Of a stretch of 64,000 bases of DNA, positions 34,201 to 44,970 are shown piece after piece (the stretch's first letter is position 1; every line of letters starts with the position of its first letter). The position numbers were made by a program, and so were the translations under genes. Source of the DNA: Nyssa sinensis (taxonomy: Eukaryota > Streptophyta > Magnoliopsida > Cornales > Nyssaceae); contig CM018038.1 in assembly GCA_008638375.1 (NCBI GenBank), positions 17,699,485 to 17,763,484 of the forward strand. The letters run 5' to 3'. A model generated the notes under the pieces. The model saw only the letters and a program-made list of their open reading frames with translations. It was not told where the DNA came from and made no database searches.

Positions 34201-34566
34201 GAGATCCGCATAGGGTGGGTTTCGGGTCGTGACACTGTCTATATCATTTGGAAAGAAAGGAATAGGCGCTTGTTCACTAATGCAAAGAAAAATCCTCAGG
34301 CTATCCTCGCTAAGGCTCAGGACATGATCCGTGGCAGACTCACCACTATTACTGGGGTTACGGCATCTTATTCTAACAAACATCTTCAATGTATCTAGTC
34401 TCTCCCAATTAGCATTTTCAAAATGTAATGGTTTTAGCTTTGGGACGGGAGATCTTCTGTCTGTAGAAGCCCTTCCTTCCCTATAGCTTGCACGAGGGTA
34501 TGCCCTCTTGATCTTGTATATTTTTTTGATCTATCCTATTTTTCTATTTGCCCACCTAAAAAAAAA
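29568..34566 (+). mobile_element. 5'-truncated L1-type LINE in the 3' LTR of D, split by solo LTR C
   Basis: The 5' part (29,572-30,162) encodes the RT thumb/connection after the catalytic YxDD box, with SGLHHNATKSHLFLSSM, CYLGVPLI and NFLWSG. A one-base shift at about 30,158 leads to 30,215-30,829 with LWFDYWLPTGPIYDNMGERV and the zinc motif CLFCLQENESHNHIFFSC. A TAG follows at 30,827. The ORF tail is cut at 30,915 by C and resumes at 34,240 (IIWKERNRRLFTNAKKNPQ, IRGRLTTITGV). The 3'UTR and A-tract end at 34,566. No target duplication is found. Instead 27 bases present in the 5' LTR (25,205-25,231) are missing at the site. Confidence 0.9.
30916..34234 (+). mobile_element. solo LTR C (TGTAATATC family) in the LINE
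   Basis: 3,319 bp, starting TGTAATATCCCGACCCGGGA and ending GGTTTCGGGTCGTGACA, flanked by ctgtc at 30,911-30,915 and 34,235-34,239. It contains AT runs (31,187-31,233), GT runs (31,309-31,351) and GA runs (31,488-31,502). Two ~149-bp modules begin at about 32,581 and 32,730, and a hairpin lies at 33,865-33,879. From about 32,567 rightward it is nearly identical to C2, while leftward it is clearly diverged. No coding region. Confidence 0.92.
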
Positions 34567-37500
34567 TGGGGCAAGATTCTAAGCACCTAAAAATTTATCA
34601 AATGGGTCACAAGCACTTTTGTGCGTCATTATACGTAAGATATATATATATATATATATAAATTGATTAAAGTCTAAATTTTGAATAGCAAAATGAGGTG
34701 GTAGCCTCTCATCAGACCAACACACCCACCAATTAAAATGTATGTAGATTTTAAACCCATATATATATATATATGTATTATTTATACACCTAAATTATAA
34801 TATATAGGATATAGGTGTATAGACTAGGGAAAGAGTGGGAGATGGTGGCGTGTGATCAGCTCAAGGCATTGAGTATATTGTCCATGGCATTGTGCTGTGC
34901 AGACAAGGGCATGATGACCTGTGTGGGTGATGATGGTATTAGGTCTGTAATAATATATAGTGTAAGTGTGTGCATGTGAATTTCGGCCATGGTGAGAGAG
35001 AGTGAAGGAGGGAGAAGGAGCTGAAGAGAGGACTGGGGAGTGCATAAGCATAACAGAACCAGCCATTGAAGGCCTCATCGTGAACCTAAAAGCAGAGAGG
35101 AACTTGACTGAAGGTACAGGCCAAAAACCTCAAAATCTTTCTTTTTATTCTTTCCCTCTGTTTCAGTATATTTAAACCTTACATTTCATGCATGCATGAA
35201 CATGAAACTAAAGGACCGATATTAAGCAAAAAAGGAAGAAGCTAGGAGGCTCGAAACACACAATCCATTGAAAAACTGCCATTAAAGGACCACTGTGGAG
35301 CAGGTCTAAAACGACCAAGGCCAAACCTCACTTAGCCAGTTGGAACCTCAAATAGATCTCAGGAAGGTTTCAAAAACCCTATTCCGCGACCTAAAAGCTT
35401 CGGAAAAGACCCCAAAATATCGACTTGCAGGTCACGGGTTTAAAACCCAACTTCTAAAATAGACTCCTATTTCCTGTTTTTAGAATGGCGGGATTGAACC
35501 CCCTTGCCATGACGGGTCAAAACAAGCCACATCAAGCTTGAAATGGTGATGAAATGGCCACTTACAAGCCAGTTGCAGGTCGTGATTGTCCAACCCACCA
35601 TGGCTCTTGGAGCTTGATTCGAGCCCTAAAACGAATGCCAAAACATTCCTTAAACATCCAGGAGCCCTATCACCCAAAGGCAGAGAGATGTGGTGGCCCA
35701 AACTTCACAAAATTAAAAGAGACGAAAACCAGGAATTAGGGCAACAGTATCCTAGGTGGTGAAGAAGACGACGAGTCGACCGAGTCGACTCGCCCAACTC
35801 GTTCAGACCGAACTTGTCGACTCAAACACGTGTTGAATTGCTGGTTAGCCACTGCATAAATGAAACGGCGTCATTGGGTTTTAAAATTTAAAACTGAAAA
35901 GGGGCCTGTTTGGTTACAGCCGTATGAAATTGGAATCAGACCTAAGGGTTAGCCTAAACGTGGATAAGGGGGATAGCAGGGTTATGTTGTCCCGGTTCTT
36001 TGTAGTCATGAGAATCGGCTGGTTCAAGGGACCTTTGGACCGATCTAGGGTTTTGACTAAGGAACCCACTGGTTCAGTGTTTAAATTTAAAAACAAATAA
36101 ACCAAAACTTTGTTTAATTACGGTTTAGCCCAAACCTTTAAAAAAATCCTATTATGGCCCAGCCTTTGCAAAATTAATTTAAATAAACCCCTGGGAAATG
36201 ATTAAGTAATAAAATAATTTAATTAATTATTTTATTAAATGGGTAAAATGACCATTTTGCCCTTAGACACCCAGTAAGTCAAACGAAGCCCAAACAAAAT
36301 AAATAAATAGTGTATTTCTACTATTTCGGGCATTCCAGACTCAACGGTAGAGTCCAATTTGTGAAATTAAGTCCCAAAAAATATAGACAAGCAAATGGTA
36401 AATGACTGAATTACCTCTAATGATACCCAGGGCTAATTAAAAATAAAAGATTGCCCATTTTAATTATGTTGAACACTTTGGACTCAACAGTGGAGTCTGT
36501 ATTAACAAACAGAGTATTGAAAAAAAGTGACGCGTGAAAATATAAAATTACCAAAATACCCCCAATACAATACGAAGCCCGAATGAAGTAGAAATTAGAC
36601 CAAATTGATACCAATGAAGGCCCAAATAATTGTAAACTTGTATATGAGTCTAAATAATAATTTGGGGTCTGAATATCATCCAATATGAAATGACCAAAAC
36701 ACCCTTAAGTATGGAAAATGCGAAGTAAAGGCTGAATGAATTAGAAAAGAAGGCCAATCTGATATAAAACATAATTATGAGGCTAAATAAGACTCCGAAA
36801 CAGTTAAAGTATAAAATGAAAAATGATCGATGTGTCCCGATGATCAAAAGCAGATACCAAATGAAGTCCAAATGACTTAGAAATTTATATATGAGATGTA
36901 TGTAGTATTCTGAGGAGCATGATAGGTCCGGAGCGAGAATAACAAAATTACCATTTTGCCCTATATCATGTTGTGATCTTGACTTGTTGATGCTTGAGCA
37001 TATTTATACCATTAGGTATACCGTGTCATGATCTTGTAATATATCTGTTGTTGGAAATCTTGTTTGTTCCATACACTTGTGCATCATTGCTTGAGATATG
37101 GTTGTTCTCGGCAGCCCGGTAACATAGCCGTAAAAAGCTATAGTTATATATTGTTGCCTTGAATCAATTATGTTCTCGGCAGCCCAGTAACATAACAGTG
37201 GGAAGCTACGGTTATATTATGTTGCCCTGAACTAACTAGTTACGATCCACATCCTTGTACTTGTGGAGAGTAACACAATCATGAGATTTTATATGTGGCT
37301 GGGGTTGTGCTCAGTCACAACGGCCCATCTATTCATAGAATTGCTTGGGGAAAGACCCTTTGGGGTCTATTGTGTCCAACGGGAACATTGGTGAAAGAGC
37401 TCTGGCGCTATTCAGTAAGCCCGGGATAATGAGGCGAATCTGAATGTGCGTTACAGTGGGGTATGCTGGGCCCCGGGTGATTCATGCATTCTGGGTTGTT

Positions 37501-38482
37501 AGTACTCGATGATGATATATCTTTGGTATTCGTTGAATGATCATATTCTATGCCTTGTGAATGGTCATATTATTGCAATCATGTTATACTTTACTCGATG
37601 ATGATATATCTTTGGTACTCTTTGGATGATCATATTCTATGCAAGCATGTTACACTTTTGATTGGCTATCGTAATTGTTGTGGCAGTAGATTCTCACGAT
37701 TGGCTAGAACCCGGTTGTTGGATTCACTATTACTACCTTCTTATATCCTATTTTGGGATAAGCCTTTTGGACCCTCGGGTCATTGTTGTACATCTTGGTG
37801 ACTGGCTATTGGCTATTTGTTATCTCTTTCTTCTATATTCTTGTGGACTAACCCAGACCCATGGCAAAGCTAGGAATTTACTTACTGAGCTTGTTTAAGC
37901 TCATTCCATTTATCTAACATTTTTCAGGTGATATTATATGGGATGAAATGCAATGTGACAACTAGTGAAACTCGTGATGCACAATGAACGACACTGACGG
38001 GATGAATTCCAAGTCAAGTTGACTACGTACTCTATAAGGTTAAGTTCACAATTGTATTATAATATTACATCATTAGTGATGAGGTTAACCTAGTATGTCG
38101 GATCACTATGATTCAGTGGTACTTGGAGATATTCTGATTATTGATGATTGGAGATGAGTTTGATTAGCTGAACTACATTGGTGTAACTTCCGCTTTAGGT
38201 AATTCATTGTTATAGAATGGATGCATCGGAGCATGTATATTGATACTTTAGAGATATTTGGTGACTGATTTTAGACGTACTCTGATGTGCTTGGATGAGT
38301 TGCATTTTCAATTTAAAAAGGTTTTAATATTTGCTACTTTAACCCTACATTTAGAATGCAATTCATTGTAAAGTTCAGAAGTTGCCTTTGGTTGGTCGCA
38401 TTTTTGGTGGAGAAAACTGACAAGGTGGCCAACTGGCATCACGCCCTCGGGATCCGCGTAGGGTGGATTTCGGGTCATGACA

Positions 38483-39025
38483 CAGTGTCTCGGACACTGC
38501 ATAAGAACCTGTGGCATCCCTTACGAAGCAGACACCTAGCCTGGATAGAGGAAACGAAGTAGGGTGGAGAACCCACTCCTGTCCCCTCAAAATCAACTGT
38601 CGAAAATCAGGGTTCTATATAAGAACTCGTTTCGCCACATAGTCTATCGTAGCATGATTGGCGGCCAACCAATACATTCCAAGAATGACATTGAACCCAC
38701 AAATTCCCAATGGTATAAGGTCAGCAATTAAACATGCATCCCCAATCTGTATCCAGTGTGTAGAGGAATGTGTAGATCTAGTGTGAAATAAAACATTAGT
38801 ACGCTGTGAGCATACTAAAAGAGTACATGCAACTACGGAAGTTGTAGCCTGCATGTCTCTTGGTAAGATGGAGAAAACCCGTTCACTCCTCTGGGTCGGG
38901 GGTCTAGGTGCTGCTGCTCTGGGTGTTGGTGCTCTAATCGAAGTAGTGCTTGTCGTGGCCTGACCCTTCTGGGGGCACTCTTTTGCAAAATGTCCCTCTT
39001 GGCCACAGTAGTAGCAAGTGTTGCT
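38483..39025 (-). pseudogene. protease and CCHC zinc knuckle of element A
   Basis: Minus-strand 39,025-38,615 begins with the zinc knuckle CYYCGQEGHFAKEC, the CX2CX4HX4C RNA-binding motif. An alanine/proline/threonine linker follows, then the end of the protease region (FNVILGMYWLAANHATIDY). The expected catalytic DTG is not recognisable (LFHTRSTHSSTH has lost it). The next codons (RGQEWVLHPTSFPLSRLG) lead toward RT and are cut at 38,487 by element D. A second, upstream knuckle lies beyond the LINE insert. Confidence 0.85.
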
Positions 39026-39338
39026 CAAGTTCAGGATATGATCCGTGGCAGGCTTGCTACCTTAAAAGGGATTGCAAACACTATCTCCAACAGACATCTT
39101 CAAAGCAATTGGTCTCTCCCAAGTAGCATTTTTAATATGTAATGCTCTCTTTATTGTATGTCTTTGAGGGTATGCCCTCTTGCTCTTGTATTTCTCTGGT
39201 TTAGTTCTTGTTGCTTTGGAGTGGGAGTTCTTCTGCCTGTAGTAGTCCTTCCCTCCCTTTAGCTTGTTCGAGGGTACACCCTCTTGATACTGTTCCTTTT
39301 TCTCCTTTTCTTTTATAAATTTATTTATTTACCAAAAA
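39026..39338 (+). mobile_element. short LINE 3' tail inserted in gag of element A
   Basis: 313 bp, flanked by agtagcaagtgttgct at 39,010-39,025 and 39,339-39,354 (16 bp). It begins within the ORF2 tail (tcaggatatgatccgtggcagg, matching the IRGRLT end of the other LINEs), carries a stop and 3'UTR, and ends in a short accaaaaaa tail. It sits between the two zinc knuckles of element A. It is a severely 5'-truncated copy of the same LINE subfamily. Confidence 0.92.
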
Positions 39339-40219
39339 AGTAGCAAGTGTTGCTATCCTTGAGGCACTGGCCTTTATGGATCTTCTCGCAACGGGGGCAT
39401 TTGGTTGCACCCCCTCTAGTGTTGCCCTGTCTCCTCTGACCGGACCTTGTCGCCTTTGATATAGCTCCAAGTCTGGTAAATGTAGATCCCTATCCAGAAG
39501 AAGAAGGCCCTTGTCTCCTATTCTGGTTACCTCCGTGTTTCTGGTTCCTTCGTCTCTTGGCGAATTCCTCGCTACTCCTCTCTATGATCCGAATTGTCTT
39601 CACTACGTCATCGTAAGTAGTCAGTCGATGGGGTCTCAGTTTATCCTTGATAGACCACCTCAGTCCTTCCTTAAACTTGCGAGCTTTCAAATCCTCGCTA
39701 TTGATAACACTTGGAGCAAACCTGGCCAACTCAGTAAATGTGGCCTCGTACTGCTCTACAGTTATCTTCCCCTGCTGCAGTACCATGAGCTCAGCAAATC
39801 TCCAGTTCCGTACTTCCTGGGAAAAGTACTTCTTATTGAAGATAATGGTAAACCGTTGCCAGTCCATGCTTGCTTCCCTGGCTTTCTCAATCATCCACCA
39901 CTTATGTGCCATTCCTGTGAGCATATATGTGGCATAGGCCACCTTCTGAACTTCAGTGCATATCAAGATATCGTAAATCTTGTTCATCTTTAACATCCAC
40001 TCCTCAGCTACAGTGGCTCCTTTCGTACCGTCAAATGTCAAGAATCTCATTTTCTGAAACCGCTTGTATAGATATGTGGAGTCTCGCTCGTTTCCTTGTC
40101 GACCACCTATATTGTCGCTTGTGTTGACAGGCTGCTCCTGTCGTACCGGTTGTACCGGCTGACTAGTACTGGCCTGAATCCGTGGTAGAGACTCAATGAT
40201 GCTCTGCATCAATCTCTCT
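39339..40219 (-). pseudogene. gag: gag of element A
   Basis: Minus-strand 40,212-39,490 encodes the gag core, with MRFLTFDGTKGATVAEEWML, MAHKWWMIEKAREASMDWQR, KYFSQEVRNWRFAELMVLQQ and a lysine/arginine-rich end. A TAG near 39,490 interrupts it before the first zinc element (CPRCEKIHKGQC, about 39,400-39,365). That element would run into CYYCGQEGHFAKEC across the LINE insertion. The likely start lies upstream, near the primer site, but a stop precedes MMQSIIES at 40,212. Gag builds the particle. This copy is dead. Confidence 0.88.
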
Positions 40220-40405
40220 AACTAATCTAAACGATCTATAGGCTATGGATTCTGCCTCATGTTAACCATGTCTGTAAAGATAACCCATGAAGCTAACCAA
40301 TGAGATGACCAGTCAATGTGTAAGGTAGTAGTTAGTAAAATGTCAGTCTTATCTATCAATCCTAACTTTAGTCCTATCTCCTATAACTCACAATCGAACC
40401 TATAA

Positions 40406-40416
40406 CTCTGATACCA
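40406..40416 (-). promoter_or_regulatory. primer-binding site of element A
   Basis: Minus-strand TGGTATCAGAG lies four bases inside the end of the 5' LTR (40,420). It matches the initiator-tRNA-Met type site seen in element D and fixes the element's orientation. Confidence 0.85.
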
Positions 40417-40419
40417 AGC

Positions 40420-42251
40420 TATCACGACCCGAAACCCACCCTATGCGGATCTCGTGTCATGAGGCCGACCCTAAGGCTGTCCCTACTTTTTCCATTCCTG
40501 TATCATAGTACTAATATGCAATGTACTAAAAATTTAAAACAATAATAAGCGGAAGTCTTATCAATAATAAAATCAGCGGAAGTTTTTTCAATACAATGAT
40601 CAACGGAAGTCTATTCACTGCATTATATGGTTCTACAATAATCAAAATAAGAACCAGACATAACCAGCACCCGTGGGTGGTGAATACATGGGAGAACTAA
40701 AACATAAACCGGTACAGTTCCTCAAAATGTCTTCCTACGCTCTCAAACTTTTACTGGGGTCTTGCAGCGTCGCTACCTGAAAGGTGGTAAGTATGGTGGA
40801 ATGAGCTACAAAAGCTCAGCAAGTAAATACAGATCTCCGACACTAGTATTGGTGATCATAAAAGAATATGAATCCCTGAATAAGAATATGACAACCAATC
40901 ATATGAAGTAAGATACTGTGATAGGCAATGAGAACAGTTGCCACAATGGCCAATAGACAGTGGGGTCACAATGTACAATCAAGAGTAATGGATATAACAT
41001 CAACACAGAAACTCTCAATAATAATATATCAACATGAAATGTACTGCCACAATAACCCAATCACAATCAAATCAATAAAGAATGTCTCTCAGTATAAGAT
41101 AAGTCATAAGTGATAGTATCATTCAACAATCGTAGTCATATCAATCATATAAGAGATGCATTTACATTGTTCAGGATTCGGCACACCCTCGGTCTTTTGG
41201 GGCCCGGCATACCCCCTAGTGGGAACTGCAATCAAACCAAACTCCAATCTATTGCCAAGTGTCCATTCACAGACTAGACTCATAGGTCTCCAGTAGATCA
41301 AAAAGCATCAGATGGATATTGTGACTGAGCATGAATCCAGTACACATAAACATATCATGATCATAGTGATTCCATAAGAGTATAAAAATGGAATATCATA
41401 TATACAGTGGAAGCATAACAGTAGGCCTTTCAAGGCATGGTGTAGCATGGTAACAATGATATAGCAGTCAATCAATCTCCACAAGATAGAACAATATCAC
41501 ATTATTGTCTTCCCTATGATTCTCCGGTGAGAACCAGTAGGGTTCCGTCACCATCTCCGGTGACGGCGACTCAGTTTCGATGATATCCTGCATCAAATCC
41601 AATGCAGTTCTCTCCCTCTTCTCCCAAAGATCTCAAATCCACCCTCTGTTTCCATCAAACACCTTCAAATCTTCACGATTAGGGAGTCAAACATCTCCGG
41701 CCGATTGTCCGGTCGAAACTACCCTTCCATTTTCGTGACTTCTAGGCTACGGTTTCCACCCCATTTCAATCCTAAATGGTTTTTGCATCACTGAGGATTA
41801 TTTTCCCAAACTTAAACTAAAGTTTTACATACAAAATCCACGAGACCCACATTATCACCCCAACCTAAAACTAGGGTTTTCTCTCTCGTTTCTAATCCAA
41901 ATGAACCGCGGTTTGTTCCTATCATCACCATTTTTCATGCTTAACAAGGTCCTATGCTCAAAACTAAACGAATATGCTTAGATCATGAAAACAGAACTGA
42001 ACATCACTTACTTGTGTGAGCTTTTGGTTCTTCACCTCTGAATATCAGAATTGCTCTCTACTTCTTGGTTTCCTTCAATCATTTGTAAATTTCTCTAAAT
42101 GAACAACTCTTTTTATAGAGAATTTCATGTTGTTTATCCCCCACTTGCAGCCACCTTTTCTCTCTCTTCTTCCCTTTCTTGCAGCCATTTTTGACTGCCT
42201 ACAACCGCCCATTCAATCCCTACCATCCACGCAATAGTTTCACCATATATC

Positions 42252-42291
<40 letters not shown>

Positions 42292-42808
42292 TACAAACAC
42301 CACTTGCCCTCAAGGTCGGCAGCCTTGCTGCTTTCCTACCATCCACTCACCTCACTCAGCACACCACCACATGCACACAGCATTCTTCTTTTTCTCTGTT
42401 TCTTTTCTTTTTCATGTATAACATACAGATATACTTAATACCGTATATATATACATATATTTATATTTCATATATTATGATCTCATTATACACCTATATA
42501 TATATCGTTACATACACATAGATACATATATCCAACGGCATATACATACACTTATTTGGTATATTACGTGCCCATGGAATATGCATGTGCATGGAAATGC
42601 GTGCATGCATGCATTACGATGTTGGGTCCTGGGGTGTTTGGTATTGCCCGGCACTGACTATACTAAACAACCATTTACCTTCCAAAATCGTATAGTTCCA
42701 TGAAATACCCTGGTGTAGAGCTTAAACAGCTCAGTTTACCATTGATATTACATTATTCGGCCCGGTCTACCTCGGTATACGTGCCATATCTTTGGTCAGA
42801 ATATTATA
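40420..42808 (-). repeat. 5' LTR of element A
   Basis: 2,389 bp on the minus strand. It starts at 42,808 with TATAATATTCTGACC (the first bases diverged from the family TGTAATATCCCGACC) and ends GGTTTCGGGTCGTGATA at 40,420. Against solo LTR C about 0.9 kb is missing around 41,504, at a short attattg/tcttccc join. It has a hairpin at 40,803-40,817 and an (AT)n run at 42,255-42,287. No gene is seen. Confidence 0.85.
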
Positions 42809-43032
42809 GAACTGGCCCCAGAACTGCAGGAATGGATTGGGAAATGTCCCGTAGCAGGCCGGATGGGTTTTCTCCGTAGTGCCAAGGGATGTACGGGCTT
42901 CGGCTTCTGTGGTCGCAAGTACCCTTCTAGTTGTTCCCAGCCTGCTGCCCATGTCTTATTCTACTGGTTCTACTCATCGTTTTATATTGCTTGTATATTC
43001 TGCTAAGTTGAACAGATTGACAGAACCCCTAG
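42809..43032 (+). pseudogene. plus-strand Tekay-type gag/protease fragment
   Basis: The stretch around 42,938-43,032 is the reverse complement of the protease region of element J at 63,899-63,990, for example the shared ttgttcaacttagcag and aataagacatgggcag seen on the opposite strand. It therefore belongs to a plus-oriented Tekay element. Translated it gives AHVLFY, a GSTH protease-like signature and LNRLTEPL, with frame breaks. It is cut on the left by element A and on the right by LTR K. Confidence 0.65.
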
Positions 43033-43298
43033 TGTAACACCCTGACCCAGAATATTACACGTAAACCGAACATCATGACAGGCTTTGTACTCGAACTCGT
43101 ACGTGTATACGTATGTACATGAAAGACTAATATATATATATTTAGATATAAGTGTATGTATACACACTCAAAATTTAAATTAGACGTATATACGGGTGTA
43201 TATATATATGTATATGTGTATACACATATGGATGTACATACATTGTATATAATGAACAAGCAGAAAGGCAAATAAATTTACACATTAGAAAAATCAGG

Positions 43299-43684
43299 AT
43301 GGAGTTTAGAGAGAAGGCAGAGCTTCTCACTCTAGAACCCCCCTTTGCTGCTTGTTGTTTTCTGGTTCCCTGGCATTCCTGGCATTCTCTCCTTCATCTC
43401 ATGCCACGACTAATGGCTTGCTAGCTGCCAAGCAACATAAATCTCAAGGGATTTCTGCTGCTGCCTCGTTTAATGGCTTGCATCTTAACAAGTATCATCA
43501 TGCTCACGGGGTTTCCGATAGTCATGCTCAATGTGCTACTGCTGTAAGTAACTTTGAAGATGGAGAAGTGTACGCCAGCACCCCTGTAGTGGCAATGCCT
43601 GACTCTCCGGTGAGACTAACCTGGGCTGATCAGGCTAGTAGTGGTGAATTCATCCCAAACGAAGCTTTGGATTTGCAGGAAGAG
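43299..43684 (+). pseudogene. LINE H ORF1-like region, first piece
   Basis: An ATG at 43,299 opens a short frame (MEFREKAELLTLEPP). A one-base change then moves the reading into the long frame that ends SNFEDGEVYASTPVVAMPDS ... EALDLQEE at 43,684. The acidic SNFEDGE and the low-complexity composition suit the linker region of plant L1 ORF1. No DUF4283 RNA-binding domain is visible, so the assignment rests mainly on position in the LINE. Element E enters at 43,685, and the next native codons are 48,703-48,713. Confidence 0.55.
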
Positions 43685-44611
43685 TGATGTGAACCTCGCT
43701 AAGAAATAACGAGACCCGACAACGAAAAGGAGAATCCAAGATCGTTCTACAATTAGATCTGAATGGAAGACCTCGACCCGTTGTTTACGACAAACAAGAA
43801 CCTCGGTATATATGACCTCAACCCGTTGTTTAGTGTGAAACAAGAACCTCGGTATAAGGAAGACGCCACAAACGGTGGTGGAAAGCCGTTTGATAAGTCG
43901 TTGGTGAACGCCACGGGAAATCCCGATAAGTTCAGATAGTTCTTCAAAGAACCATAGAGAAAATACTCTCACAATTTTACTGAATAATTGTCTGCCCGCC
44001 AAATGCGGCTACAAGTTATTTTTAAAACATTCTACGAAACCCTAGGGCCGAATAAGGCCTACATTAAATAAAAGATATGGGCTAAACATTTTCAAGCCCA
44101 AAACATCCTAAACTACCAACTAAAATAATAAAAGAAACCCACTAATTATGTTAGAATTTCGCGCAGCCAAAAACATCATCAGTGTAGGTACAGAAACTTC
44201 AAACCCGATTTCGACCTTGATGAAGCCCGAATCTCGGAAACCTCAAAACATAAAAGTTGTAGAAATATTCCTTGGCTTTCCATAGCATCTTGAATAATCT
44301 CAATCGGAGCTCTGATGAGAGAGTTATGCTTAGATTACGAAGCGACGTTGAAACTGTACAAAATCGCCCAATTAGCGTTTTTGTCAATTTAAGCTTAGCC
44401 TTGGCCAGATTCTTCTCGAACTTGAATCATGTTGATGAATATTTGGTGCCCACGTGGTCCATGCTCAATGGGCCTCCACAAATTTGCTTGGGTCCATGCC
44501 TCTTGAATCAATCCGTTGAGTACATCCTTAAACTTCCTTGGTCGTGCTCTCGTAACCGGCCCAATTGGGACTTGAACTAGATCCCTTGTAGTTGTGCTAT
44601 GATTTGCATCA
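43685..44611 (-). repeat. 3' LTR of element E
   Basis: 927 bp, equal in length and near identical to 47,771-48,697. Its first ~215 bases on the minus strand (44,611 leftward) code for the pol C-terminus (NHSTTTRDLVQVPIGPVTRA). Internal short repeats of cctcgacccgttgttta lie near 43,777 and 43,827. Confidence 0.92.
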
Positions 44612-44967
44612 TTCTCCTCCTCTTGAATAGGATTTGCCCTCAAATCATCACCTACATCAAAAGGACTCAACTCAGGAACATTAAAAGTGGCACTTACAGT
44701 GTACTCACCAGGTAACACTAGCTTGTATGTGTTGTCATTGATGCACTCTAGGACTGGTCGGTTTGGAATTGTTGCACCGGGAACAAAATCAATTTGATGT
44801 TCAGGCCATCGGATTGGAGGTAACCCATGTGGTGGTTCCTCGGGAAAGACATCTTCATACTCCTGCAAAAGAGAAACAACAGAACTAGGCAAAGCAAGGT
44901 TAAGTTCGTTAGTGTTTAGAAAGGCCTCTTTGTACAAAAGTACAATCAGTGGCCGATTGGAAAACAT
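44395..44967 (-). pseudogene. pol remnant of E, RT start fused to pol C-terminus
   Basis: 190 codons on the minus strand. The first half is the segment before and at the start of RT (LLQEYEDVFPEEPPHGLPPI, HQIDFVPGATIPNRP). It continues without a break into VLECINDNTYKLVLPGEY and FNVPELSPFDVGDD, which in complete relatives lies after integrase. So about 1,000 codons of RT, RNase H and integrase appear to be cleanly removed with the frame kept. The end (from NHSTTTRD) lies in the 3' LTR. Separated by one stop (about 44,970) from the gag-protease frame. As a protein it has no known activity. Confidence 0.88.
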
Positions 44968-44970
44968 TGC

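Larger units (their letters stand above)
24744..38482 (+). mobile_element. large non-coding LTR element D (LARD-like), inserted in A
   Basis: The first base of TGTAACACCCCGACC is 24,744 and the last of TCGGGTCATGACA is 38,482, flanked by cagtg at 24,739-24,743 and 38,483-38,487. A primer-binding site follows the 5' LTR and a polypurine tract precedes the 3' LTR, so it is a full two-LTR element. The interior (26,463-29,105) has no gag or pol. The 3' LTR, minus a nested LINE, is about 4.4 kb. The 5' LTR is only 1,719 bp because the counterpart of about 35,599-38,277 is deleted. With huge LTRs and a short non-coding interior it fits the LARD class, which would be mobilised by related Tekay-type elements. 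Confidence 0.9.
29106..38482 (+). repeat. 3' LTR of element D, split by a LINE
   Basis: The LTR runs 29,106-29,567 and 34,567-38,482, about 4.4 kb without the insert. It contains the repeated ~135-155-bp modules (about 36,250-36,900), a hairpin at 37,887-37,902 followed by atttttcaggt at about 37,919-37,929, (AT)n near 34,640-34,660, and a short direct repeat (ttctcggcagccc...taacat) at about 37,106 and 37,171. Hydrophobic minus-strand frames at 36,417-36,871 cross the modules and have no family match. Confidence 0.88.
18165..42808 (-). mobile_element. Tekay-like Ty3/gypsy retrotransposon A, multiply interrupted
   Basis: A minus-strand chromovirus. Its parts run from right to left: 5' LTR 42,808-40,420, primer site 40,416-40,406, gag and zinc knuckles 40,212-38,615, protease, RT and RNase H 24,743-23,291, integrase 23,290-22,540, C-terminal domain 21,241-20,751 and 3' LTR 20,750-18,165. 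Removing the LINE at 21,242-22,539, element D at 24,744-38,482, the LINE tail at 39,026-39,338 and the hAT at 18,995-20,344 rejoins each reading in order. The 3' LTR end is lost in the fusion with B, so no outer target duplication can be checked. Stops and deletions make it dead. Confidence 0.85.

Noticed and set aside
36417..36871. Hydrophobic minus-strand frames in D's 3' LTR, membrane-protein-like
   Set aside because: AT-rich LTR modules give hydrophobic codons by composition, and the frames are not shared with the other family members.
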